This document shows, one piece after another, positions 12,501-23,160 of a stretch of DNA of 64,000 nucleotides (position 1 is its first letter; every line of letters starts with the position of its first letter). The notes beneath the pieces were generated by a model, which did no database searches, had not been told where the DNA came from, and saw only the letters and a list, made by a program, of their open reading frames with translations. The DNA is from Luidia sarsii. Its lineage: Eukaryota; Echinodermata; Asteroidea; Paxillosida; Luidiidae. The translations under genes were made by a program, and so were the position numbers. The stretch lies in contig OX465119.1 in the NCBI GenBank assembly GCA_949987565.1, positions 5,740,694-5,804,693 on the forward strand, written 5' to 3'.

Positions 12501-14819
12501 TTCTTATAAGAAGAGGTGTGGTTCTGAAAAGAACCTGAGTGGTAACTCGACATGCTGGCCAGTATGCTCTGGCCGTCATCAGGAGAATGCCTTGACTCAG
12601 TGGTGGAGAAGCTTATAAGCCGGTGATCGCTGAGGTGGGAAGGCAGGAAGGATAATCCTCCTTGGGATAATCCTATGTGAACATTGAGTTATCACTCAGG
12701 TTCTTCTACACAACATTGGTCAAGGTGATATACAAAAATGTTGCAAACTGCTTACTGACTAAAATTACCAAAATGTAAATCTTAAAATTTAGTGGGCCTG
12801 ACGTTTCGATCCTAGCAGGACCTTTCTCAAAAGGCAGGACCTTTCTCAAAGGCCTTTGAGAAAGGTCCTGCTAGGATCGAAACGTCAGGCCCACTAAACA
12901 TTGGTCAAGGTCAAAGATTAGCATCCATACGTTGTCTGATCCAACATATGCATGAAATAGCACACCTGTGAAAATTTCAGCTCAATCCGCAAACCGAGTC
13001 TGGATAAAATCATGAAAACTGCTTCATTTGTTTTGTGAAAATGCAGCATTCAACGCCGTACTGTTCCAAAAAATAGTTTAGATCTCAGTGAGACGTAAAC
13101 TATTTCTTTTACCGGTACTCATTTCTCCCAAAATACAACATTTTAGGTAGAAATATTTCAGTGAGAGGTTTCTACTATAACCATCTTCAAACTGTATAAG
13201 TTTCATGTAAATCTGTGAACATTTCTGTTTTTCATGGTGTCACCGCAAACCCTCCTATATTGTTTCACCCACCATGCAAAGCCTTAACCGCAACCGCCTT
13301 TACCGCAAATTGCACACGCTGTTGAGGCCGTCCAGCTGGATCCTTTGTCCGCTGCAGTGCAGGAATGTTTGCGGTCAAAGGGTAGCAGCACACACAGTTC
13401 TCGGAGTCGTGTCGCACAGCTGACGCTCCATTGGACTACACATAAAAGGCCAATCTTTGAGGGCTGATAATCCCTTGACAAATGCCACTCAGACTTCCTA
13501 TTGTGCCACATTTGATTCACTGATACAAATAGTGCACTCTTATTGATTTAATTTGCAGGTTTATTGTTCTCTGATTGTTTAGCGAGCTTTTGAAATGGAA
13601 CTGTGCCAGCCATTGGCACTAAAATAATCCCGCCGTGAAGGGGTTAAAAAAAATGTTTTTCTTATGGTGTCACCATAAACGTTCCGCTTAATTTTCTCAC
13701 TTGATTAGGTCTGTTACAAACTGGTAGAAAGTAGAGGAATGCATATATCCCTTCTGTAGGTAGTGGTGCCCTGTGTCACTTTTGCTTTTCAAAGTCCCTG
13801 GTACAGAACCAACTGTACCACCAACCTGTTGGCAATGTGCATGATATGGACAAAGTTTGAGAATAGAATTTAGACAAGAATTTACATTGTGGAATCACAA
13901 TATGGACAGTTTGCTGTGACACCTTGTAAGCCATCTCTTTCGAGAAGGAGTGTGGCTCCGAAAGGAGCTGTTGGCATTGACTGCTTTTGGCAGTGTGAGC
14001 TCGGCCCGTCGTCAAGAGAGTGCTGGATTCCTACTATTGATTGTGCTTATCTAGAGATAGCTAATGTACATGTATTTGCTTGTAGGAGCCACACAGCACT
14101 GGAATCCAGCAATCTCCTGACAATGGCCAGAGCACACACCGTCCAAAATGTTGAGTTACCGGCTCTTTACAGTGCCATACTCCTCGAGAGAGGTGACTTG
14201 CATGGTGTCACTGCAAACTTTCCACAATATAAAATTGTGTGTCTACTTGTTCACTTTGTTTGTGTTTGCTGTTGACGCAACAACAAATAGATTGTACGCT
14301 GGAGATATGGCCTGATTGAAGTCATCCGTCTGGTGCATTTTGAAGACTCTACTGGCAGCCAGCTCCTTGCCATGAAGATTGGTGTAGAGGGAGAAGACAC
14401 GTATGATTGCCTTCTCTTCCAATGCAAGTCTCCGGTAAGGCTTTGCCATTGTGTTGTCCTGCATAGGCTGAGTCTGTTTGAATAATTGACTATTTGAATG
14501 TTCAATCTTCAATTCGATCAAATATTCAAATATTTGTTCATATTGACCGGCACTGAATGACAAGGCCATTTGGCCTCCATTAAATGGGTAGATAAATCCA
14601 TTATCTACCCATCGATGTTCTCCAATCTGCCCAATGTTTTATTGGGCCTTTAAATCTATGATGTTTCTCAAGTGAATGGGACTGTATGTAGTACCCTGGA
14701 TGTTGATTGATGTTTCTTTGTCTGGACTTGAATTACAGGGTCAGGCCAAGCAGATATGTCAACTTCTCGCCATGCTCTTTGATGCTGTGTGCCAAGACCC
14801 AAGTCTCCAACCTCTGTGA
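6535..14819 (+). CDS. ITGB1BP1: ICAP1 / integrin beta-1-binding protein 1, PTB adaptor (six exons)
   Basis: Exons: 6535-6702, 8810-8900, 11120-11250, 12125-12229, 14291-14434, 14739-14819 (stop TGA). Total 720 nt, 239 aa; every intron is GT-AG and the phases agree. Residues 1-56 start MFRKKKKER, matching the MFRK start and basic NLS-like patch of vertebrate ICAP1, but are less Ser-rich. The PTB fold spans about 97-235: FSVRYVGMIH (strand 1), DEVDLINALDQAQ (human has DLINYIDVAQ), LSKQGIKI, VIRLVHFEDS, LLFQCKSP, then the C-terminal helix AKQICQLLAMLFDAV. Family role: ICAP1 binds the distal NPxY of the beta-1 integrin tail, restrains activation, and binds KRIT1, shuttling between membrane and nucleus. 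Human ICAP1 is 200 aa; the extra length lies before the PTB domain. The introns are full of MITEs. The gene is convergent with CCM2. Identity rests on spaced motifs, not an alignment run here. Confidence 0.9.
6786..7160. mobile_element. TTAA-type MITE (AGGCCCAATACAACATTGG family), eroded copy in ICAP1 intron 1
   Basis: It starts with ATACAACATTGGTCAAGGTC and ends with CCAATGTTGTGTAGGGGC. The body closely matches the family copy at 12700-13240. This copy has no insertion after ACATTGGTCAAGG and so supplies the empty site for the foldback retro-unit at 12726-12896. Confidence 0.7.
7368..7512. repeat. Foldback retro-unit (CGAAACGTCAGGC family), diverged copy
   Basis: It holds GTTGCAAACTGCTTA, then CCTAGCGGGACCTTTCTC, then CTTTGAGAAAGGTCCTG and GGATCGAAACATCAGGC. 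These are the head, left arm and right arm of the unit best seen at 25369-25518. It lies in ICAP1 intron 1. Confidence 0.7.
8439..8755. mobile_element. TTAA-type MITE (AGGCCC termini) in ICAP1 intron 1
   Basis: TTAA at 8439-8442 is followed by AGGCCCAATACAACATTTGG. The other end reads CCAATGTTG...GCAGCCCT followed by TTAA at 8752-8755. TTAA target sites fit the piggyBac/Kolobok group. The element is non-coding and ends about 55 bp before exon 2. Confidence 0.7.
9615..10576. mobile_element. Kolobok-like non-autonomous element with two head-to-head THAP arms, TTAA target
   Basis: TTAA at 9615-9618 and 10573-10576 flank termini reading AGAAGAATGAAAYCCAGAGA. Both arms of about 480 bp extend inward and each carries a decayed THAP zinc-finger exon. 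The left arm, plus strand, shows the GKSFHAVPNKDKRPELFRKW run near 9964-10023 and a CSDHF-type end near 10095. The right arm, minus strand, shows the same exon near 10160-10320. Both are broken by stops or frameshifts. THAP plus TTAA is characteristic of Kolobok, although no transposase core is left. The element lies in ICAP1 intron 2. Confidence 0.82.
10650..10785 (+). repeat. tRNA-derived SINE head
   Basis: GGCTTGGCAGCTCAGGTGG resembles an A box in context and GTTCAAGTCAC a B box, spaced as in a tRNA with an insertion. There is no foldable intact cloverleaf, so I call it a SINE fragment. Confidence 0.5.
10786..10924. mobile_element. MITE with GGTTTGCGGTGACACCAT termini
   Basis: Left end GGAGTAATAAGTTTGCGGTG, right end the reverse complement CACCGCAAACCTATTACTCC, 139 bp long. 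The inner part has a second short hairpin around GTGTGGTTCTGAAAAGAACC. Related copies are at 12468-13260, 13903-14225 and around 49260-50785. Confidence 0.8.
11735..12075 (+). repeat. Composite SINE remnant in ICAP1 intron 3
   Basis: It contains the GAAGCATTTAACCATTAACTG and GTACATCTCCAGGGATCACA blocks that flank several tRNA-like SINEs, followed by AAGTCCCAGTCCAGTCAAAA and CTTTGTCATTTTTCAAA, the SINE tail found at 16436-16710. It ends about 50 bp before exon 4. Confidence 0.55.
12468..13260. mobile_element. MITE (GGTTTGCGGTGACACCAT family) with nested insertions
   Basis: Left terminus ATATAGGAGGGTTTGCGGTG and its exact reverse complement on the right. The 7-bp direct repeat TGTTTCA flanks it (12461-12467 and 13261-13267). 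Inside is a TTAA-type MITE body (about 12708-13235), and inside that the 171-bp foldback retro-unit, so three layers are nested in ICAP1 intron 4. Confidence 0.8.
12726..12896. mobile_element. Foldback retro-like unit with 14-bp target-site duplication
   Basis: The direct repeat AACATTGGTCAAGG occurs at 12712-12725 and 12897-12910. Between them lies GTTGCAAACTGCTTACTGAC, then GGGCCTGACGTTTCGATCC, then its inverted copy GGATCGAAACGTCAGGCCC. The homologous MITE at 6786 has a single copy of the 14-mer, which confirms insertion. Confidence 0.88.
13903..14225. mobile_element. MITE (GGTTTGCGGTGACACC family), diverged
   Basis: Left end CAGTTTGCTGTGACACCTTG, right end CATGGTGTCACTGCAAACTT. Inner sequence GAGTGTGGCTCCGAAAGGAG matches the inner hairpin of the copy at 10786. 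It ends about 65 bp before exon 5 of ICAP1. Confidence 0.65.
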
Positions 14820-14939
14820 AGAATTCAGACAGCAACCACAATGCCACATCCACTCCTACTTATCCCCTTGCTAATCTCCTACTTATCCCACTGCTAATCC
14901 AATCCCCAGTGCACATACCCAACCCACCATTCAAAGACA

Positions 14940-15790
14940 TTGCTTGGGTTCAAAGACACTAATTACGCTGTGATCACAGTTTTAATCGGGCTTCAAATTG
15001 CAACTTTTTCGCTCGCGTTCACACATGTCAGAAATCACAATTTCCCCCAAAAACGACTGTTTGCAATGGACTTGGTGGCATGCATCTTTCTTGAGGGAGC
15101 TGGGGGCAAATGCAGAGAGACATAAAGAAAGTCAGCACTTCCTGTCAGTCAGATCAATAATGTAAGTCACACTCATAGGCAAGTCTTCATCGCGACTCAA
15201 TATCAAGCGCGATTATTGTGTCCACTCATGCAAAAAAGTGGTGTTTGAATTGCATTTAAAATCATATTTTTTTCAGTGTGAACGGCGCTACTGTCTTTGG
15301 ATTGGACATGGGAGACTCCAATCAGACAAGACTTGATTGCCAAAACCAAGATTGGTTTGAAATTAAGACCATGCAAGTGTCTTCAATCAGCTTGACAACG
15401 TCACTACATGTACAGTACCATCCAGCCAACAAGTGATTCAGACCTTTCTAAATTACCTGAAAACCACAAATGGCAAAGACTGGAAAGTTTTTTAATGTTG
15501 GCATGGAGACAGATGGGGGAGACCAGTTGGACACTCCACTCCACTGAATCACACTGGGGTTGTTGTTTTTTATCCCACAATGCACCGCTCACACTCTGAT
15601 TGACAGGAAGTGCCGTGCTTGGTTATATGTCTCCCTGCTTGGGCCACCCTCAAGGCCACACCCACCATTTGACCCCAACTGCTAACCTCAATCTGCTCGC
15701 GAATTCTTGGCATGTGTGAACACGAGCAAAAACAAGAAGGGTTTTTGAATCGCGATTCAAATGGTGATTATTGGGGCAGTGGAAACGGCC
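14940..15790. repeat. Foldback repeat region with GTGTGAAC motifs
   Basis: TCGCTCGCGTTCACACATG near 15010 and CATGTGTGAACACGAGC near 15710 are inverted copies, and shorter inverted segments lie between. No coding signal. It is probably one or two nested MITEs downstream of the ICAP1 stop. Confidence 0.5.
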
Positions 15791-16435
15791 CTATAGATTC
15801 AAAAAGAAATCCTGATCAAACCATGCATGGGTCCTTTTTTTAGTGTGGGACATACTGGTACAGGGAGACATAGGCCATTTATGAAATGAAGGCTTAGGCT
15901 CGAGCTTAGGCTTCGGTCATATTTATCTTACTCGTTATAATATCACAGGCATCTTAAAGTAAGCATTTGGCCCCAGTTTCTTGGGGAATACCCTGTACTG
16001 TACCTATCAAGCCAACAAACCTTAACATTCGGAAACAATCAACAACCTTGATTCTCAGGTTTTGTTAAACGGAGACAAAGCCTGAGCCCGAGCCTAAGCC
16101 TTTATTTTGAAAACGGCCTTAAACAAGCTCAGCACTTTTTGTCGGTCACAGCATGCCTGGTGCATTGTGGGATAAAACAATTTTGTTAAACAATTTACTT
16201 TCCACAGGGCATTCACACACTCAACATGGCAGATTATTGAGAAAAGTTTCACTTACAGGAGGATCCAAATTGCTATTCAAACTCCACTAGTAATCATGGC
16301 CATTATGTCCACACACAGCAAACATATGGAGTTTGAACAATTGGGATCTGAATCACAATTGTATGTCTCTGTCAATCGCCCTAATATGTCAGACAGACCA
16401 TTCCCAAATAGTCAACTAGTCTTTGCCCAAGCTGC

Positions 16436-16710
16436 CGTAGCCAGGTTTACAACAATAAGTCTGAATGAAAGCGGGTGTGTGATCCCTGGAGATATACGGC
16501 AGATAATGGTTGAATTGCTTCTGACCCCACCCCGGCAAAGACTAGTTGACTATTAGGGAAGACCACCATCTAAGGGCTGAATAGCTCAGATGGAAGAGCA
16601 CTGGTATGTTAGTCCAGAGGTCTCAAGTTCAGGTCCCGGTCCAGTCAAAGTTTTCTTTGCCAATTTTTCAAATTGTTCCCAGTCAGTTTTTCCTGGGTTT
16701 GATTGCCAAA
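16436..16710 (+). repeat. tRNA-derived SINE, best preserved copy
   Basis: GGCTGAATAGCTCAGATGG (A box) near 16575 and AAGTTCAGGTCCCGG (B box) near 16627, followed by the tail CAGTCAAAGTTTTCTTTGCC. A conserved 5' block (TGATCCCTGGAGATATACGG and CTTCTGACCCCACCCCGGC) precedes the tRNA-like head. The same order occurs at 35645-35940, so it is one composite repeat rather than a tRNA gene. Confidence 0.8.
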
Positions 16711-16849
16711 ATTCTGTGTCCACTGATTTATTTGTATTGTTATGGGTTTTCCTGATTCTAGTTGTGGCTTCCATTCCTGACGTACATGTACGGTACATGT
16801 ACATGTACAGTGCCTAATGCTTTCATCCTAGGTGGACCTTCTAAGTTGC

Positions 16850-19800
16850 CTCTCAGTAAGCACTCTTGTATACTTCTCTTAAAAACTATTTGTATCATTT
16901 CACCAAAGTACTTGGTGAATGCACAGTATCAGAACAGCCTTTTGCACTATGTGCATATGCTAAATACATTATATTAAGCATAAAGTAACCTTTTGTAATA
17001 ATGGCAAAACAAAATAAGCTTTTTGAAACAAAATGAATCATGTTGGTTCCCATATTTTTGGGTGAACAGAGTACACTTTTTCTGATTATATGAATTTTGT
17101 AAATGAATAGTGTAAACATTTGTAGAAAGTGTATTTATAGCTGATTTTTATAAGAAATGGGCATGAAATATATTTTTGTCATTTTTATTTTCGAAAATCA
17201 TTCAGTACTCAGATGGTGTGGAAGATTGAAGATTCCATTGGTACAGTTATGCAATTCTACGTTGACAAATGAAATAAATTGTGAGATGTTAAGATGTTGA
17301 GAATCTTAGGCCTACTGTATGCAACAATTATAGCTTAAACTCACTTGAGGGTATTACAGTTTTCATCAAAGCAATCCTGGTCCTGAAACAAATACATACA
17401 TGTACATACATGCTTATATGTATCAATGTAACTTTGAATTCAAACTGGCAATATTTGCCCGTTTCATATTGATACGTTACAGCGGTATGGATATGCATTT
17501 TTCAGTTGTGCCCTGTTCTGGTTTTGTTGTCGTTTTTGAGGAATATTAGCTTTTGTACCAAAATTTCACTCATTTTCTAAATCTATTTTTACATGTTTTA
17601 TACTGAAGTAAAAAGTACTGTAGGATTAAAATTTGTACAGAAATAGTCCAGTCATGTAAGATCAGAGCATGAATGAAATTATTATCAGTACTATTGAATG
17701 CAAGAATCCAGAATCCATTTCATGGCTGTATTATAGGGATCATGGGTACTGGGATATGCTATTGGTTTGTTCTTGCACAGCATAATCATATAATACTATA
17801 CATTAATGTTAAACTACACTATCCTATTGCAGCATACATGTATATCCTGTATTACTTTGACAAAATCACAATGAGATCTCCCACTGTAATCTGACATGAT
17901 AGTGCATGAAGTTGAACTACTCTATGGCTTGTCTTTCTCATACCGTAAATAAAGGGGTCATGACATTTAGATACTAGCAGGACCTTACACTGAGAAAAGT
18001 CCTGCAAGGATGGAAACGTCAGCCCCTCTACTTCTTGAGATTGTAAACAGTGTAGAACACTATTGTATATCACTTTAGGGTTTGCCTTTCTCAACAATTA
18101 CTCAGCACAATATGCTATCCTTGACTGGAATCCATGACAAGACTTCAACCAACTTTATGGTCAAGTCTGACAGATGTCTGCACTAGGAAGCAGGAGTAGT
18201 GTGTTCAAACCCCACCCAAGTTGCCCGAGTCTTTTAAGACAAGACAATTTGGCAAATTACTGAGCATAGCACTCACTACTTGTGTGCCTGCACAAACATT
18301 CATTGATAACATTCTCACAGATGCTCATCATATTACTGTATGACATGATACACAGTAGGCAGTTTATCATTGTAAAGTTACCAAAGAGCCTGTTGAGCTA
18401 CAACATTCTATTTGCCCTACACATGTAATTTATCCTCTTAGTTACATGATATAATTAAGAAATGCTTTAACTCGTCAAATGAAACCAGAAACAAAATCAC
18501 GTCTTATCAAAGGAAAGGCTGCATATTTTAATCCGCATACATACAAATACCTCTGTACACCTATGTACATGTATATTTTACTACAAAGTCATATATTTGT
18601 TACATGTACCGTTTGGGAAATAAAAGATCCTCTTTGTATGATTACAGGTACTGTAACTTGTGTCATGAGTTGCATTGATGACATGTTGGTTGTGCCAAGC
18701 TTTACTGATTCATGAATTCTTCGAAATAAAACAAATAAACTGTATTATCTTTATTAACTGATGTTATGAGTAGAAGCGGTTTTGCATTGCGATTCCAGCC
18801 TTCATATCTGCCTGTGGCTCACCTATAATATATTTTAAATGCACAGCAAAGACAGAATCCAAATCAAACAATTATATACATCTTCTCTGTAATACATGTA
18901 CATCAATCTGACTTCTCATAAAAAATATGTAACATCCGTTTACACTTCTCAGTTCCTCTGGGTATATCCACTGAGTTGTACAATACCCAGCACTCACTGA
19001 CTGGTTGCTGCATTCTGAAGGATTACTACTGTGTAATTGTACGTCTAGTCTTCACATCATAACATAAGATAACATTCTAAGCATCATGTAACATGGTTGG
19101 CTGTCATGCTTTGATCAAGAAAGAATTCCCATGCTTAGCAGACTTCTGTGGTGAAGCAGCTCTTCACAATTAGGGCCAGATCCCACATTCCTAAAAGTAA
19201 TCATTTTGGAAAATGAAATTCTTACCGATTTCATGTCTTATTAGCCCTGGCCTTTCGCTTGCTGCATTACAACTCAGCCCAAGTATCTGTGCACTAAATA
19301 ACTAACTCGCAGTTGTGTACTCTGAAAATGCTCTTAGTGCCCTTCAATCATCTGGGCATTGGGACAAAATAGAATATAAATTCATTCTTACAGGTAGATA
19401 GTTTTATTGAACTAAAACCTGCATTTACTGTCAGACTGTGGGAAATAACACCTGCAGTATAAATCACACACGCCTTAGCCATTGGTGTGACAAGGTATTG
19501 CAAAAATGAATTATGGTCACATATTAAATGGAATATATTCAATGGATATTTGTAATAAAACAAAATAACACTGTACAGATGGCATTCCACCTGCCATGAG
19601 ACAAACACGTTGAATTTCTACCAAATGTATCCAAAGGCCCTTATAATTATTCAGATTTAGATGAACAAATGATTAAGAAGATAATTTCACATATTTGTTC
19701 TGATCGTACTAAACATCCACACTATTACAGGGGTCAAAAAATCCACTTAAGACCATGGAGTGAGTCTAATGTCAGTGTGTTGGTCTGGGGCTGTAGTGAC

Positions 19801-21780
19801 CGGCACTGGACCAGCTGTCGGCAGATTGGTTCTTGCACAATTTTAAAAAGGGGAGGGGGCTCAAAAATAACACTTGATGTCTGATCAAAAATGCAAGCTT
19901 TATTTTCTTGATTTATGGCATTTCTGCACAGCACAGACCGACTGTTTTGTGCTGAAAAGAAACAACGCTTTGTGCCAGTAATGTCATAGACTTGGTTAGT
20001 GCACATGCATGCATGTACACACATACATATTGTACAGGCCAAGTGCAAACTCGTTTACAGCATAGGTCTGTAAAACATTCAGGTCTAGTAAGATTCTTCT
20101 GTGACTAGAACATTTGTCCAGTACTTTTTTTCAGATGAAGTTTGACCCCTGCTTGTGCATGATAACATCCATGGATCCACATCATAGACTGTATCATATT
20201 GACAAGAACAAAGCCATGTATACGCTGTTAATGTAGCTACTCCACTCATAATAGAACACAAAGAACAATGCATTAGATTAGATTCAAAAACAATTACCGG
20301 TACATGTGCATAAACCATATCTTTCAAATGCTTTCTTGGCAAATAAACACATTTTTAGAAAGAATTACCCAATAGCCAGAAATAAATACCTAAAAACCAT
20401 AGCAACATGTATATGTCCAGATGTAGACTTTTAATCCTGGTTCACATTTGCTCCGCTGCCATACAATAAATTTCTCTAGATGCTTTTCCATGCAATCAGT
20501 AGGCCATTGGTTGGTGGCTACAGTATTTGCTCACATTATCCTTGATCCTCATGTGATTTCTTGCACTGGTGTAGAGGGTAAATCTACGTATAGGCTGGGC
20601 AGTCTGTAATGGTACAGACATTGAGCAATCTCCGCGTAGTTGCCACGCTGTACCCCTTAGTCTCAGCACGGATATCCTACTGGGCCCTGCAGAGGCTGCA
20701 TGGATATGGTGCACACTGCAGGGACAATACATTGTGTTGAATGTAACTGCTGTGCTGTTTTCTAAGTTTCCAATCACCTTTAAGTTTCTAATCAGCGTTC
20801 ACGTTCAGTTTCTGTGCAATGCCCGTGCAGAGATTGTACAAAGCCCATGCGCCTACTATGCAATGCATCTTATGATGTCTATTGGCTACAGGCTTACCAT
20901 TTTCAAAATTTGTCTAAGTTGCTCGCTAAACAAAATCGTACAGGCCGTAGAGCCTGTGAATCAATTCAGAAATCATGCAGCCATCTCCTGTTTGTGCACA
21001 GAGGCCCCAAGGAAAGGGGACTACGAGCTGTTCATGGGTTCCTTAAACCCATCGAATGGCTTGCATGCCACGTGTGATCCAGGCTTGAGCAGGGTGCACA
21101 CCTTCCATTCAAAACAGCATCGACCTACAGTATGTACATGTAACCAAGGCTGGACAAGCTGCAGTAATAGTCTGGTACCATTTCTGTGACGTGGACATTG
21201 ATCCTACACCACCAGGTTAACAAGGAGGGTGCTCCTTGCTTGAAAACTACGCGTACATGTTTATACTGGTCACGCAATCTCTGACTTGATTTCTGTAAAC
21301 CCTGCTAATGTCATCCACTTGGACAATGTGCTTTGTGTGGAAACAATGTTGAGCATTGTGGAATATCACTTTTCAATGCATGCCTTATTCTTCCTATCAT
21401 TCACAATGGGTAGATAGCTACAAGGTGAACGGTGTTAAGAACCTTATTGTACTGAATTTACTCTACCTTGGGTTGGACACACTGACTTCATTTTAAACCA
21501 ATTTACCATAATGTGTTTATCAGTAAGTTCTGTATTTGGCATTTTGAACTTGCTCTAATGGATTGATGGCACCCTCTTCTGGCAGTAAGCATATTAAGGC
21601 AGTGAGCATAACCATGATATGAAGAAGCAAATGAGCCAAAACCAATCCGACATTCAGTTACACGAGACCTTAGGAGTGTTTAGCAGTGTCTGTAGGGCTG
21701 AACTATGTAATGAAGCTTTCCGATGATAAAAGCATAACTACTGATGAGATGTCCTAAACTTGTGAGAAAAGCATCAACTT
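16850..21780. other. Repeat-poor convergent zone, probable long 3'UTRs
   Basis: Unlike the rest of the window this stretch has few recognisable transposons; one degraded foldback unit lies at 17965-18095. A plus-strand AATAAA pair at 18725-18730 and 18734-18739 sits next to a minus-strand AATAAA (18750-18755). These could end ICAP1 and CCM2 transcripts respectively. No coding exon was recognised. The longest open frame (20734-21189) has no family features. Confidence 0.4.
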
Positions 21781-21789
21781 CACATTGAT

Positions 21790-23160
21790 TCCACATTGGT
21801 GAGTCCATTCTGGGAAGTTCACGCTGGTGAGTCCATGCTGGTGAGTTCACGGCTTCACGCTGGTGAGTTCACGCTGGTGAGTTCACGCTGGTGAGTCCAC
21901 GCTGGTGAGTCCATGCTGGTGAGTTCACGGCTTCACGCTGGTGAGTTCACGCTGGTGAGTTCACGCTGGTGAGTTCACGCTGGTGAGTCCACGCTGGTGA
22001 GTCCACGCTGGTGAGTTCACGGCTTCACGCTGGTGAGTTCACGCTGGTGAGTTCACGCTGGTGAGTTCACGCTGGTGAGATCACGCTGGTGAGTTCACGC
22101 TGGTGAGTTCACGCTGGTGAGTTCACGCTGGTGAGTCCACGCTGGTGAGTCAACGCTGGTGAGTCCACGCTGGTGAGTTCACGCTGGTGAGTTCACGCTG
22201 GTGAGTTTACGCTGGTGAGTTCACGCTGGTGAGTTCACGCTGGTGAGTTCACGCTGGTGAGTTCACGCTGGTGAGTCCACGCTGGTGAGTCCACGCTGGT
22301 GAGTCCACGCTGGTGAGTTCACGCTGGTGAGTTCACGCTGGTGAGTTCACGCTGGTGAGTTCACGCTGGTGAGTTCACGCTGGTGAGTTCACGCTGGTGA
22401 GTTCACGCTGGTGAGTCCATGCTGGTGAGTTCACGCTGGTGAGTCCATGCTGGTGAGTTCACGCTGGTGAGTTCACCCTGGTGAGTTCACCCTGGTGAGT
22501 CCACGCTGGTCAGTCCATGCTGGTCAGTTCACGCTGGTCAGTTCACGCTGGTGAGTTCACGCTGGTGAGTTCACGCTGGTCAGTTCACGCTGGTGAGTTC
22601 ACGCTGGTGAGTTCACGCTGGTGAGTTCACGCTGGTGAGTTCACGCTGGTGAGTTCACGCTGGTGAGTCCATGCTGGTGAGTCCATGCTGGTGAGTTCAC
22701 CCTGGTGAGTCAACGCTGGTGAGTCCATGTTGGTCAGTTCACGCTGGTCAGTTCACGCTGGTCAGTTCACGCTGGTCAGTTCACGCTGGTGAGTTCACGC
22801 TGGTCAGTTCACGCTAGTGAGTTCACGCTGGTCAGTTCACACTGGTGAATCCACGCTGGTGAGTTCACGCTGGTGAGTTCACGCTGGTGAGTTCACGCTG
22901 GTGAGTCCACGCTGGTGAGTCAACGCTGGTGAGTCTATAACGGTGAGTCCATAACGGTGAGTTCACACTAATGAGTCCTGGCTTGCAAGACCCCACTAGT
23001 GATAGGCACAGCTGAGTTCACACAAGTGAGTCATTTCGGTGAGTTGGTCCACACGGGTGAGCTTGCAGTGGTGAGTTCACACCCATACACCCACATTGGC
23101 GAGTTCCCACTGAGTTTACAATGGTGAGTTCATACTGGTGATACCACTCACGCCCACACT
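21790..23160. repeat. 14-bp minisatellite, (GAGTTCACGCTGGT)n
   Basis: A tandem array of a 14-bp unit with GAGTTCAC / GAGTCCAC / GAGTCCAT variants. It is regular from about 21790 to 22945 (roughly 80 units by length) and degenerate from there to the CCM2 stop codon at 23160. Occasional GGCTTCACGCTGG inserts mark a higher-order block in the first 250 bp. Every plus-strand unit contains GGTGAGT, a strong 5' splice-site match. 14 is not a multiple of three, so it is not a coding repeat. Confidence 0.97.

Noticed and set aside
16570..16645. Functional tRNA gene
   Set aside because: A and B boxes are present but the cloverleaf stems do not close and the same extended sequence recurs across the window, so it is a SINE.
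20734..21189. 151-residue open frame, plus strand
   Set aside because: Cys-rich but without a recognisable domain, lies in the probable 3'UTR zone and has no supporting neighbouring exons.
21790..22945. CRISPR-like regular repeat array
   Set aside because: Units are directly tandem with no unique spacers, 14 bp long, in a eukaryotic gene-bearing region: it is a minisatellite.
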